Positions 46,037-56,469 of a DNA stretch of 64,000 bases are shown in pieces. Within the stretch, counting starts at the first letter, position 1. The number at the start of each line of letters is the position of its first letter. The stretch lies in assembly GCA_029246505.1 (NCBI GenBank), contig JAQWNC010000018.1, positions 1 to 64,000 on the forward strand, written 5' to 3'. Below the pieces are notes generated by a model. That model worked only from the letters and a program-made list of their open reading frames with translations. It was not told the DNA's origin and did not search any database. Both the position numbers and the translations under genes were made by a program. The DNA is from Arenicellaceae bacterium. GTDB lineage: Bacteria > Pseudomonadota > Gammaproteobacteria > Arenicellales > Arenicellaceae.

Positions 46037-46494
46037 ACCTAGTCTATCATCGGAACTGCTTCGTTCGCCCTGTCGTAATATATTGACGATAAGATTTTCT
46101 TTATTTCGATAATAGAGTCGCGCAGCAACATACAAATTGTTTGAGTCATAACTGCGATAGTATAGAAACACAAGAACAATCGATAGGCCTCTCTTACATA
46201 TCATGTGCAGAAATGTATTTATGATTAAGGACAACATCACTTCTCAAAATTCACCCATTTATTTATATATAAGAACGGCATTTTGTGCTTGGTATTTCAA
46301 CTAATCTATATAGTGAATTAGCATACTGAATTAGCACTTAGTAAATCCGCTCAAAGTTGAACATCGACACCACAGCCACTCAAGTGAAAAAAACACTATG
46401 TTACATACAACATGTCACCATCTTGCGTGCCTGGAACTATAACTAAATATCGATATCTGCTTGTCGAATACTCTCAGCTATATGGGAATATATT
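46037..46494. other. Region between ffh and the DUF5916 gene
   Basis: About 460 bp if the TTG start of the DUF5916 gene is right. The part next to that gene is open in the same frame but has weak coding character. No terminator for ffh is obvious; note ffh is transcribed toward this region on the minus strand. Confidence 0.35.
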
Positions 46495-47859
46495 TTAAAG
46501 CGGCATCCCTGGCGGCATCTTATTGCCAGCCCCCATAGCTCGCATCATTTTTGCCATGCCTCCTTTCTTACCCATCTTCTTCATCATCTTCTGCATTTGG
46601 GTAAATTGTTTTAGCAGACGATTCACATCCTGAACTTGCGTGCCAGAGCCCATTGCAATGCGTCGCTTGCGTGAACCTTTGAGAATAGCCGGAAACGACT
46701 TTTCTTTTGCAGTCATAGAACTAATAATCGCAATATTTTTATTCAGCTCACCGCCCATGCCGCCCATCATTTGCTGTGGTATTCGGTCCATACCGGGAAG
46801 CTTCTGCATCAAGTTGTCTAATCCACCCATATTATTCATTTGTTGGATTTGTTCACTGTAATCATCAAGGTCAAAGCCCTTACCCGATTTGAGCTTCCGG
46901 GCCAACTGATCCGCCTTGTTGATGTCTACCTTATCCTCTGCTTCCTCGATGAGTGTAAGTACGTCACCCATCCCCAAAATACGAGAGGCGACACGATCAG
47001 GATGAAACGGCTCCAAGCCATCTAATTTCTCTCCAATCCCAAGAAACTTAATCGGCTTACCGGTCACATGGCGAATCGAAAGTGCAGCACCACCACGCGC
47101 ATCACCATCAGTTTTAGTTAGCACTATCCCGGTAAGCGGCAATGCCTCGCCAAACGCTTTGGCACTATTAATTGCATCTTGTCCAGTCATGCTATCCGCC
47201 ACAAATAACGTTTCGACTGGATCAACCGCTTTATGCAGTTGTTGAATCTCGCTCATCAGTTCCGCATCAACATGCAACCGACCAGCGGTATCTATCATCA
47301 GCACATCGACTACATTATTGCGGGCAGCCTGTAGCGCACCTGTGACGATTTCGACCGGTGATTGCGAAGGCTCACTGGGATGAAACTGGCACCCTACCGA
47401 CTCAGATAAGATTTTAAGCTGTTCGATAGCCGCCGGTCGATACACATCGGCGCTCACTACCATCACCTTCTTACCTTCTTTTTCCATTAGTCGCTTGGCA
47501 AGCTTGGCAACGGTTGTGGTTTTACCCGCACCCTGTAAACCTGCAATCATTACTACTGCTGGCGGGCGCTGCGACAAATCGAGAGCATCGTTGGCTTCGC
47601 CCATCACCGTGACCAACTCTTGGTTAACGATTTTAATCAGCTGCTGACCGGGCGATAGGCTAGCGGCCACGTCTTCGCCAATCGCACGTTGCCTAACCTG
47701 CTTAATGAAATCTTTGGCTACGGGCAAAGCCACATCAGCTTCTAGCAACGCTATTCGGACTTCACGCAACGCTTCAGAGATATTCTCTTCAGTCAGACGA
47801 GCCTGGCCTCGCACCCGCTTCATCGTAGATCTCAAACGATCACTTAATTGTTCAAACAT
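46495..47859 (-). CDS. ffh: Signal recognition particle protein Ffh
   Basis: GTPase that, with 4.5S RNA, targets inner-membrane proteins to FtsY/SecYEG. The 454 residues have the N domain, G domain with GLQGAGKTTTVAKLA near 105, DTAGR, TKTDGDARGG, and the Met-rich M domain (MQKMMKKMGKKGGMAKMM). Full length. Divergent from ypjD with 72 bp between the two starts. Confidence 0.97.
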   Translation of the reverse strand: MFEQLSDRLRSTMKRVRGQARLTEENISEALREVRIALLEADVALPVAKDFIKQVRQRAIGEDVAASLSPGQQLIKIVNQELVTVMGEANDALDLSQRPPAVVMIAGLQGAGKTTTVAKLAKRLMEKEGKKVMVVSADVYRPAAIEQLKILSESVGCQFHPSEPSQSPVEIVTGALQAARNNVVDVLMIDTAGRLHVDAELMSEIQQLHKAVDPVETLFVADSMTGQDAINSAKAFGEALPLTGIVLTKTDGDARGGAALSIRHVTGKPIKFLGIGEKLDGLEPFHPDRVASRILGMGDVLTLIEEAEDKVDINKADQLARKLKSGKGFDLDDYSEQIQQMNNMGGLDNLMQKLPGMDRIPQQMMGGMGGELNKNIAIISSMTAKEKSFPAILKGSRKRRIAMGSGTQVQDVNRLLKQFTQMQKMMKKMGKKGGMAKMMRAMGAGNKMPPGMPL

Positions 47860-47896
47860 AGTTGGTTAAATATTCCGGAAAATATGAATTAATGAG

Positions 47897-47924
47897 TTGA
47901 TAGCTCTGCCTCAAAGGTTAGAAT
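47897..47924 (+). promoter_or_regulatory. Promoter of ypjD, possibly giving a leaderless mRNA
   Basis: TTGATA (47897-47902), 16-bp spacer, TAGAAT (47919-47924). The ATG at 47932 begins eight bases after the -10, so transcription would start at or next to the initiation codon. No Shine-Dalgarno is seen. Confidence 0.62.
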
Positions 47925-47931
47925 TGATGAC

Positions 47932-48738
47932 ATGAGCGCAACCCTAATTATACTGCTTTCTGCTGCGTTATACTTGGTAGCTGGAATATTAGCGGCCCAA
48001 AATTCGAATTCGATGAGTAGCGGATTATCTTCCTCGCGGATTGCCTTATGCGTAGCATTTATACTCAATGCTTATGTAATTCGTCAGGCTTATACCACTG
48101 GCGAATTGAATTTTAGCATTTCGTCAGGCTTGTATTGGATTACTATAATTACCGCACTAGTGTATTTCTTATCTACCCTGGCCATGCCCATTCGGCGAGT
48201 CGGTAAATTCTTACTGCCAACCTGTGGAGCCTGTTTAGTGATCGGTCTAATATTGAATCCTGGAACAACCGGTTCAATACCTTCCGAGTACCGCTCAAAT
48301 GCCGCATTCACCAGCCACATTGTGGTTTCCTTATTCGCCTATGCTGTATTTGCGTTAGCATCTTTTCAGGCTCTGTTACTTACCACGCAAGAAAAAAAAT
48401 TAACTCAGGCCGATAAAGATTCTATTCTGGACAGGCTGCCGCCACTGCAAACTATGGAGATCATACTGTTTCGGTTATTAGTTGTTGGTTTCGTATTATT
48501 AAGCGCAACTTTGGTAAGTGGTGTAGTTTTTAGCCAATCTATCTTCGGACAACCCTTTAGCTTCACGCACCACATCGTGCTCACCTCAATGGCATGGATT
48601 GTTTTTGCGATATTACTATGGGGCCATTACCAACGGGGGTGGCGCGGCCGACAAGCAGCACGCTGGACACTTGCCGGATTTAGTCTGTTGGTATTAGGGT
48701 ACTTTGGAACTAAAGTGGTTCAAGCATTGATAGGCTGA
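47932..48738 (+). CDS. ypjD: CcsA/HemX-like inner-membrane protein YpjD
   Basis: A 268-residue protein of the cytochrome c assembly (CcsA/ResC/HemX) superfamily with eight predicted membrane helices. Conserved His residues are present in AFTSHIVVSLFAYAVFALAS (about 125) and FTHHIVLTSMAWIVFAI (about 210), as in heme-handling members. Location beside ffh matches E. coli ypjD, whose function is not established. Starts eight bases after the promoter -10 box. Confidence 0.85.
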   Translation: MSATLIILLSAALYLVAGILAAQNSNSMSSGLSSSRIALCVAFILNAYVIRQAYTTGELNFSISSGLYWITIITALVYFLSTLAMPIRRVGKFLLPTCGACLVIGLILNPGTTGSIPSEYRSNAAFTSHIVVSLFAYAVFALASFQALLLTTQEKKLTQADKDSILDRLPPLQTMEIILFRLLVVGFVLLSATLVSGVVFSQSIFGQPFSFTHHIVLTSMAWIVFAILLWGHYQRGWRGRQAARWTLAGFSLLVLGYFGTKVVQALIG

Positions 48739-48972
48739 ATCAATCGAGCGCACGATACTAGTGCCTCATTAAGATGACCCATGCACATTTTATGAATGAT
48801 GGCCGGTTTTACTTGCCTCCATTTTAAAAAACGTATATTTTCCGTATTCGTCGAAAATGGTTTGAGAATTATAAGCTCCTCTGAAGCGCAGTTTGAGCTT
48901 TCAAAGGGCAATGCCCGTAAACTTATTCTACCCCCCCACAATTATTAACCCCTTGAATTAAAGAGCGTATTT

Positions 48973-50310
48973 ATGGAAACCCTAATTTGGAACACCGAAA
49001 TGATGGTGTCAGGACTTATCTTGGCAGTTACCTTTATCGGAATTTTTACTGAAGGGATACACGGCATTCATCGCGTAAAATTTGCCCTTGGTGGTGCCGG
49101 TGTCATGATTCTCGTAGGCCAGTATTACGGCTTTTATAATCCCGAGCTGGCCATCGAAGCCATCGACTGGAACGTAGTATTCCTGCTGGGTGCGATGATG
49201 ACTATTGTAGCCATCATGATTCCAACCGGTGGTTTTCAGGCCTTAGCCTATAAAATTGCTGATTACAGCAAAGGGCGTTTATTTATGCTAATGGCGCTAA
49301 TGGGTACCCTGGTGACCGTGCTTTCTCTGTTGCTGGATAACGTCACCACGGTAGTAATATTTGGGCCGTTAATCATTCTCATCTGTCAGTCACTTAAAGT
49401 GAGCGCCATTCCATTTTTGCTAGCAACAGCATTACTGTCTGATACCGGAGGCGTAGCAACGCTCGTTGGGGACCCACCCAATTTGATGATTGGTTCGGCG
49501 GCAGATATTGATTTCAATACATTTTTCAAGCACATGGGCGGCATTGTTTTTGTCGCGTGGATTGCCACTTTGTTTTTTCTCAAAACCCTGTTTAAAAAAG
49601 AGCTCGCTGTTAAACCGGTACTTCCCGATTTCTCCGATCGTGAGGAAATAACAGATCCCCGCACATGGCATGCCAGCCTGATCATACTTGGCCTAATGGT
49701 TGTTGGTTTTATTATGCATAATGCCCTGCACTGGGAACCCTGGTTTGTTGCCGGCATCGGCCTTACCCTACTCGTGTTCGCAGGTAAAGGTGTGGACTTG
49801 GACGATCATTTTGCAGAAATAGAGTTGACTCTATTAATGTTTTTTATGTCTCTGTTTATCCTGGTGGGGGGAGTAGAAAATAGCCACTTTCTCGCGTACC
49901 TAGGTCAATTTATTGTTCCTTTTGTGCAGTCAGATCTGCTAGTTGCAACCATCATGCTAATGTGGATGGCGGCTGTCCTTTCTGCTGCAATTGACAATAT
50001 TCCTTTTACCGCAGCCATGATCCCAATTATTCTCGGAATGGAAACACAGGGAATCAACGTCTCTTCTTTATGGTGGGCGCTTGCTGCAGGTGTGGGTATG
50101 GGTGGTAACGGGACCCACTTGGGATCTACCGCCAACGTATTCATCGTAACCATTTCTGAAAAAATGGCGAAGGATGCAGGTGACCCAAGCCTAGCGATTA
50201 CACCTGGCCTGTGGTTCAAAAAAGGCCTTCCAGTAATGTTGCTAACCCTTACTATCTGTTCGATTATCATGGTTGCGTTCTTCCCTTTCTTCGAGAATTC
50301 TGGCGTCTAG
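48973..50310 (+). CDS. ArsB/NhaD-type ion transporter permease
   Basis: A 445-residue inner-membrane transporter with about eleven hydrophobic helices. Two inverted-repeat re-entrant motifs are visible: DNVTTVVIFGPL with TGGVATLVGDPPNLMIGS in the first half and DNIPFTAAMIPII with GGNGTHLGSTANVFIV in the second. This places it in the ion transporter superfamily (ArsB, NhaD, P protein, SLC13). Na+/H+ antiport, arsenite or anion transport cannot be told apart here; no ars genes are near. Confidence 0.85.
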   Translation: METLIWNTEMMVSGLILAVTFIGIFTEGIHGIHRVKFALGGAGVMILVGQYYGFYNPELAIEAIDWNVVFLLGAMMTIVAIMIPTGGFQALAYKIADYSKGRLFMLMALMGTLVTVLSLLLDNVTTVVIFGPLIILICQSLKVSAIPFLLATALLSDTGGVATLVGDPPNLMIGSAADIDFNTFFKHMGGIVFVAWIATLFFLKTLFKKELAVKPVLPDFSDREEITDPRTWHASLIILGLMVVGFIMHNALHWEPWFVAGIGLTLLVFAGKGVDLDDHFAEIELTLLMFFMSLFILVGGVENSHFLAYLGQFIVPFVQSDLLVATIMLMWMAAVLSAAIDNIPFTAAMIPIILGMETQGINVSSLWWALAAGVGMGGNGTHLGSTANVFIVTISEKMAKDAGDPSLAITPGLWFKKGLPVMLLTLTICSIIMVAFFPFFENSGV

Positions 50311-50348
50311 TACAGCAATGGTTATCGAGCATTAAATAAGGATATCTA

Positions 50349-51470
50349 TCAAAGCAAAAAGTCAGCAATTGCCAATAAACAGCTCCCACCTAACTCGCTT
50401 GCTCGACCGGGTGACCACCCGAACTCAGAGTCCGGTGTGATCGCACTATCTTTGAACGGCATTTCTAATGTCATGGCGGGGCAACCAAAGTTCGCGGCAA
50501 CGTAATTACTACAAAAAGTTAAATTTGCATTTCCTGATGTATTCGGAGGATAACCGTGATCGGATTGAAAATCCGGACTATATATTTTTAATAATTGTTT
50601 AAACTTTTCCAGTTTTATCTGCCTCTCATCATTCCAGCCTGGTACACCTTCCGTACCCGCTATGAAATTATATGGCAGTGCTTCATCACCGTGGACGTCA
50701 AGGCAAAAATCCACTCCAATCGAATGCATTTTCTTCCGTACCAAATAAACTTCGGGGCTGCGCTCCAAACTTGGATTTAGCCACTCCCGATTAAGATTGG
50801 CACCAACCGCGTTTGTGCGTAAATGACCTCGAAAGCTACCATCTGGATTCATATTTGGCACCACATGCACTATTGAGCCCTCAAGTAAAACCTTGGCGGC
50901 ATTACTATTCTCATCTATCAATTCCGATAAAAAGCCCTCCATCCACCATTGCGCCATAGTTTCGCCAGGGTGTTGACGGGCTATAGTCCAAATATTTAGC
51001 TTACCAGGGTCCGGATCACCGATATGTAAAAGATCAATATCCCTACCATCAATAGTTCTACCCAGCATTTCAAGCTGGATATTTTCATTCTGAACCATGC
51101 GACTAATCAAACTGGCATGCCGTTCTTGTGAATAAGGAGCAAAATATGCAATATAAATCGCATCTCTTTCAGGGCTGCATTTGATCTCAAGAACGCCTTG
51201 CGAATAATTGGTTTCAATCCTCCGCCAGCATCGACCAGTGCTGGAACAGACCGCTTGATAGTCTTCCCAACCTCTTGGGTAAGCCGCCCCCTCAGCATTC
51301 ATTATCTTGAATCGGCACGGCTCCCCTTTTGCGCCTGTCACGCGGAAATAGAACCACTGGTAAAAATCCGATTGGTTATCCTTACGGATCTCTAGCTGAA
51401 TATCAGTAGGATCATTACTATCCAGAACTTTGATGTTACCGCCATCAAACTGACTTGAGACTTGAATCAC
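50349..51470 (-). CDS. M14-family zinc carboxypeptidase (CCP-like)
   Basis: A 373-residue cytosolic peptidase of the M14D (cytosolic carboxypeptidase-like) group. An N-terminal beta-sandwich (about 1-115, YQWFYFRVTGAKG) precedes the catalytic domain: zinc ligands in ARQHPGETMAQWW (His-x2-Glu), RTNAVGANLNREW, the third ligand in LDVHGDEALPYNF and catalytic Glu in TLEMPF. Bacterial members may trim glutamate tails or C-termini; bS6 is a Glu-tailed protein in some bacteria, so that link is only a guess. It starts with GTG overlapping the tadA stop by four bases (GTGA), so the two are cotranscribed. Confidence 0.88.
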   Translation of the reverse strand: MIQVSSQFDGGNIKVLDSNDPTDIQLEIRKDNQSDFYQWFYFRVTGAKGEPCRFKIMNAEGAAYPRGWEDYQAVCSSTGRCWRRIETNYSQGVLEIKCSPERDAIYIAYFAPYSQERHASLISRMVQNENIQLEMLGRTIDGRDIDLLHIGDPDPGKLNIWTIARQHPGETMAQWWMEGFLSELIDENSNAAKVLLEGSIVHVVPNMNPDGSFRGHLRTNAVGANLNREWLNPSLERSPEVYLVRKKMHSIGVDFCLDVHGDEALPYNFIAGTEGVPGWNDERQIKLEKFKQLLKIYSPDFQSDHGYPPNTSGNANLTFCSNYVAANFGCPAMTLEMPFKDSAITPDSEFGWSPGRASELGGSCLLAIADFLL

Positions 51471-51937
51471 TCGCTACCACCTCGCTTGGCTCTAAAAAAA
51501 TTTCGGAGCACAGTCGAGCATTCCTCTTGCAATACGCCCATGGAAATTTCGCATTGATGATTCAACTTATTATGCCTGAGTATATTCATAATACTCCCTG
51601 CTGCTCCAGTACGCAGGTCACTGGCGCCAATCACCACCCGCTCAACCCGCGCATGAATAATCGCTCCGGCACACATTGCACATGGCTCTAAGGTCACATA
51701 GAGCGTCGTTCCAGGGAGGCGGTAATTGGCACGCTGCTGCCCGGCATCACGTAGCGCCTGAATCTCTGCGTGGGCAGTTGCATCGTGGCTAACAATTGAA
51801 GAGTTAGAGCCCTCACCCAAAATCAAATCCTCAGCTACCAAAAGCGCACCAACCGGCACCTCGCCCCCATCAGCAGCCGACTGTGCCAACTCTAGCGCTC
51901 GGTACATCCAACGATTATCAGTCTCAGAGTCGTTCAT
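51467..51937 (-). CDS. tadA: tRNA-specific adenosine deaminase TadA
   Basis: Converts A34 to inosine in tRNA-Arg(ACG). The 156 residues have the deaminase zinc motif: HAEIQALRDA (His-Ala-Glu) near 52 and PCAMCAGAI (Cys-x2-Cys) near 83. In relatives tadA is next to guaA; here a 1-kb insertion lies between them. Confidence 0.95.
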   Translation of the reverse strand: MNDSETDNRWMYRALELAQSAADGGEVPVGALLVAEDLILGEGSNSSIVSHDATAHAEIQALRDAGQQRANYRLPGTTLYVTLEPCAMCAGAIIHARVERVVIGASDLRTGAAGSIMNILRHNKLNHQCEISMGVLQEECSTVLRNFFRAKRGGSE

Positions 51938-52012
51938 GACGGGGCCATATCAAATCTTAGGCTTAACCAGTAGCTTACGCGCGACATCAAGCAATCAGAA
52001 ACGTTTGAATAC

Positions 52013-52023
52013 TATTCCCACTC
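52013..52023. repeat. Distal copy of the guaA 3'-end direct repeat (putative att)
   Basis: TATTCCCACTC, identical to 53059-53069 inside the guaA terminus and in the same orientation. It marks the far border of a roughly 1.05-kb AT-rich segment carrying only the HNH gene. Confidence 0.6.
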
Positions 52024-52031
52024 AGCAAAAC

Positions 52032-52090
52032 GATGCCCTGAAACCCTTGATACAAAGGCATCTAAAAAAAGTTTGTACCTAGTTTGTATC
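52032..52090. repeat. Cluster of TTTGTATC-type repeats (putative integrase arm sites)
   Basis: TTTGTACC (52072-52079) and TTTGTATC (52083-52090) are direct repeats 11 bp apart, and GATACAAA (52049-52056) is an inverted copy. An outer GATGCC/GGCATC pair (52032-52037, 52057-52062) surrounds the inverted copy. Short repeats at helical spacing next to a putative att core look like tyrosine-integrase arm sites; the outer pair could also terminate the HNH transcript. Confidence 0.42.
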
Positions 52091-53024
52091 ATTTTTTAAT
52101 CAAACTTTTTAACTTTATCAAATCACTAGAATCTTCAAGTCTATGAATCATCCTATGACAATTAGCACATAAGACTGCGAAGTCTTGTTCTGTAATTTTC
52201 CTTGATTCCCCTTTTTTCAATTCTGAAATAGGTATCAAATGATGTGCCTCAATGTAGTCCTTGCCCAATTCACCATAAACTTTTTGAAAATCAAACTCGC
52301 ATCCTTGACAAATAAAACCCAGTTTCTTTTTAATTTTTTTAATTTGAGAACTGCTAGGTCTCTCAATAAGAGAATGGACCTTCTTTCTGTATGTTTCTTG
52401 TATGGATACTTCTTCATCTTTTTGCTCAGTTATAGAAAAATTATCACTGTCTCTTCCACCTCTAAAAAATAAAGTTTCATAAGCATCTAACATTTTGTGA
52501 AGATCTCTAATTAATAATTCTTCTGTTGGCAAATTGGTTGAGTCATATTCAATATGATAAACATGACCATTTCTATAATTCAGTCGACCATTTATTTCTA
52601 TCTCGGGAATTGAAGATGAAAATGATTCTGAAAATTCAGGAATTTTCATTCTCATAATTTCAGACTGTTTATCTAGATTTATATTGGAATGTTTTCCAAA
52701 TTCTTTTTCTGCTTCTTGAAAACTTTGTGCTAACCCGAAGATGATTTTATTTGATGTGTTTGGAATTAAATAAACTGGGTAATAACCCTGACTTGCTCTA
52801 TCAGTAATAGATAGATTGTAGATTGCTACCCAAGGAATATCTGCCCACTGACCTCTTCCTGCCGAACCTTCTACTTTGTAATCAGTTAAATGATCAGGTA
52901 GATAACCTTCTAAAATCTTTTTTCCCTCATTTCTAATAGATATTGCTGTTGGATGATCTCTGTAAATTTTAGGAACACCATAAGAGAGTTTTAAAGAGGT
53001 ATTTTCAAGAAAATCTCTTAACAT
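52089..53024 (-). CDS. McrB-N (DUF3578) / HNH restriction endonuclease
   Basis: Likely a modification-dependent (type IV-like) restriction enzyme. The 311 residues have an N-terminal MrcB-like DUF3578 domain (about 15-190; GRGQWADIPWVAIYNLSITD, YYPVYLIP) and a C-terminal HNH nuclease: CQGCEFDF (zinc Cys pair), EAHHLIPISEL (catalytic His), VLCANCHRMIH (second pair). No methyltransferase is adjacent, which fits type IV action. The gene is visibly more AT-rich than guaA and tadA. It begins 33 bp after the guaA stop on the same strand and may ride on the guaBA transcript; only a weak purine-rich ribosome site precedes the ATG. Confidence 0.85.
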   Translation of the reverse strand: MLRDFLENTSLKLSYGVPKIYRDHPTAISIRNEGKKILEGYLPDHLTDYKVEGSAGRGQWADIPWVAIYNLSITDRASQGYYPVYLIPNTSNKIIFGLAQSFQEAEKEFGKHSNINLDKQSEIMRMKIPEFSESFSSSIPEIEINGRLNYRNGHVYHIEYDSTNLPTEELLIRDLHKMLDAYETLFFRGGRDSDNFSITEQKDEEVSIQETYRKKVHSLIERPSSSQIKKIKKKLGFICQGCEFDFQKVYGELGKDYIEAHHLIPISELKKGESRKITEQDFAVLCANCHRMIHRLEDSSDLIKLKSLIKK

Positions 53025-53057
53025 AGAATTTCTTTTAAGTTATTGATTTTATTCACT

Positions 53058-54626
53058 TTATTCCCACTCTATGGTGGCTGGTGGTTTACCAGAAATATCG
53101 TATACCACTCGGGATATGCCCCTGACCTCATTAATGATTCGATTAGATATATGGCCGAGTATTTCATATGGTATATGGGCCCATGTGGCGGTCATAAAAT
53201 CTATGGTTTCGACGGCACGTAAAGAAACCACCCACTCATAAGCACGTTGATCACCCACTACACCTACCGACTTGACCGGTAGAAAAACTGCAAATGCTTG
53301 CGAAGTTTTCTGATACCAATCGTTTGCGTAAAGCTCTTCCATAAATATCGCATCAGCCTCTCGCAAAACGTCGGCGTACTCCTTCTTTACTTCTCCCAAT
53401 ATACGCACACCTAAGCCGGGGCCTGGAAATGGATGCCTATAAACCATTTTTTCGGGTAACCCAAGTTCGACTCCAATCTTACGCACTTCATCCTTAAAGA
53501 GTTCTCGCAGTGGCTCAAGTAATTTGAGTTCCATACCATCGGGTAAACCACCTACGTTATGGTGTGACTTGATAATTTCGGCCTTACCGATGCGTGACGC
53601 AGCCGATTCGATGACGTCGGGATAAATAGTCCCCTGGGCCAACCATTTAGCATCTTTAATTTTTCTGGACTCTTCCTCGAAAATTTCGACAAACACTCCA
53701 CCAATAATCTTGCGCTTGCGTTCCGGATCTGAAACTCCTGCTAGTGCCAATAAGAATCGATTTTCGGCATTAACACGAATAACTTTTACACCCATATGTT
53801 CTGCAAAAGCTTCCATCACCTGATCGCCTTCGTTTAGACGTAACAATCCGTTGTCCACGAAAATACAGGTTAGCTGCTCCCCGATTGCCTTGTGCAACAT
53901 AGCAGCAACGACGGAAGAATCGACCCCCCCCGACAAGCCAAGAATCACATGATCATTTCCGACCTGCTCACGCACACTAGAAATAGAGGCATCGATAATA
54001 TTACCCGCATTCCAATCAGCCGCACAGCCGCACACATCCAGAACAAAGCGCCCAAAAACCTTATCACCATGTTGAGTGTGGGTGACCTCAGGATGGAATT
54101 GCAAGCCATAAAAATGACGTTTCGTATCAGCTATCGCGGCAAGTGGCGCATTTCTAGAACGGCCCACAATTTCAAAACCATCTGGTAATGTACTTACCCT
54201 ATCTCCATGGCTCATCCAGACTTCCAATTCGCCTAGCTCGAGCACCCCTTTGCCATCTCCGTCATTAAACACGTCTACTTTGGCATAACCATACTCACGC
54301 TCATTAGACGTCTCGACTTCTCCTCCAAGCATGCCTGTCATGCATTGCATACCGTAGCAAATACCAAGCACGGGTAATCCCATATCGAATAAACCAGATG
54401 GCGTTCGAGGTGGAGTTTCGTCGGTCATCGAGTTTGGGCCGCCAGATAAAATTATCCCCGAAGGCGAGAACTCAGCAATTTCTTCAACCGTATGATCATA
54501 AGCCCAAAGCTCACAATACACTCCCAGTTCGCGTACACGACGCGCAATCAGTTGGGTGTATTGGGAACCGAAATCCAATATAAGGATTCGATCCTTATGC
54601 AGATGGCTTTGCATGACACTAGTCAT
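53058..54626 (-). CDS. guaA: GMP synthase (glutamine-hydrolysing)
   Basis: Aminates XMP to GMP. The 522 residues contain a class I glutamine amidotransferase domain (nucleophile Cys in [11 protein letters not shown] near 90, HPEVTHT His/Glu), an ATP pyrophosphatase domain ([15 protein letters not shown]) and the dimerisation domain ending KPPATIEWE. Follows guaB by eight bases. Its last codons contain the direct-repeat copy and it remains full length, as expected when an element integrates at a 3' end. Confidence 0.97.
   Translation of the reverse strand: MTSVMQSHLHKDRILILDFGSQYTQLIARRVRELGVYCELWAYDHTVEEIAEFSPSGIILSGGPNSMTDETPPRTPSGLFDMGLPVLGICYGMQCMTGMLGGEVETSNEREYGYAKVDVFNDGDGKGVLELGELEVWMSHGDRVSTLPDGFEIVGRSRNAPLAAIADTKRHFYGLQFHPEVTHTQHGDKVFGRFVLDVCGCAADWNAGNIIDASISSVREQVGNDHVILGLSGGVDSSVVAAMLHKAIGEQLTCIFVDNGLLRLNEGDQVMEAFAEHMGVKVIRVNAENRFLLALAGVSDPERKRKIIGGVFVEIFEEESRKIKDAKWLAQGTIYPDVIESAASRIGKAEIIKSHHNVGGLPDGMELKLLEPLRELFKDEVRKIGVELGLPEKMVYRHPFPGPGLGVRILGEVKKEYADVLREADAIFMEELYANDWYQKTSQAFAVFLPVKSVGVVGDQRAYEWVVSLRAVETIDFMTATWAHIPYEILGHISNRIINEVRGISRVVYDISGKPPATIEWE
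53059..53069. repeat. Proximal direct repeat in guaA 3' end (putative att)
   Basis: TATTCCCACTC covering the guaA stop and last three codons. The guaA 3' end is a known insertion site for genomic islands in several gammaproteobacteria. Confidence 0.6.
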
Positions 54627-54634
54627 TATCGGGC

Positions 54635-56126
<1,492 letters not shown>

Positions 56127-56469
56127 TATAAAAGGCGCCTCAATATTGATAATACGAAGCCTTTTTACATGCCGATGCTATAGCCTAGTTGACTTCAGAA
56201 GATTTAATCAACCAAACTTCAATATAGGCTATGACTACATTGTACTCGCCTACTATGTAGTCTATAAACGCGAGATTAAGCCAGGTTACAACGGAGCAAG
56301 TTCCACGATCTGTTTTACAATTTCCAGATATCATCAAGTAAAGTTATAGTATTCCGGAATACCCCTAAAAAAAACCTTTATTGACCAACATTCTCACTTG
56401 GCTGACACTATAGAAAGGGAGCCAAATAAAACAGAGTAAACTGGAAGGATGTAAGCTCAAAAAGAACCT
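56127..56469. other. Intergenic region between divergent guaB and CcdA-like genes
   Basis: 343 bp. An A-rich arm AAAAGGC (56130-56136) and GCCTTTT (56159-56165) enclose an inner palindrome TCAATATTGA (56140-56149), directly upstream of the guaB -35. It may be an operator or a two-part terminator. The rest is AT-rich with no gene seen. Confidence 0.45.

Noticed and set aside
48720-48941. 73-codon minus-strand frame between ypjD and the permease
   Set aside because: No ribosome site, no recognisable features, and it overlaps the 3' end of ypjD on the other strand.
50349-51470. M14 carboxypeptidase as processor of the bS6 tail
   Set aside because: Suggestive because some M14 enzymes trim Glu tails, but nothing in the sequence links the two genes, so not raised as a finding.
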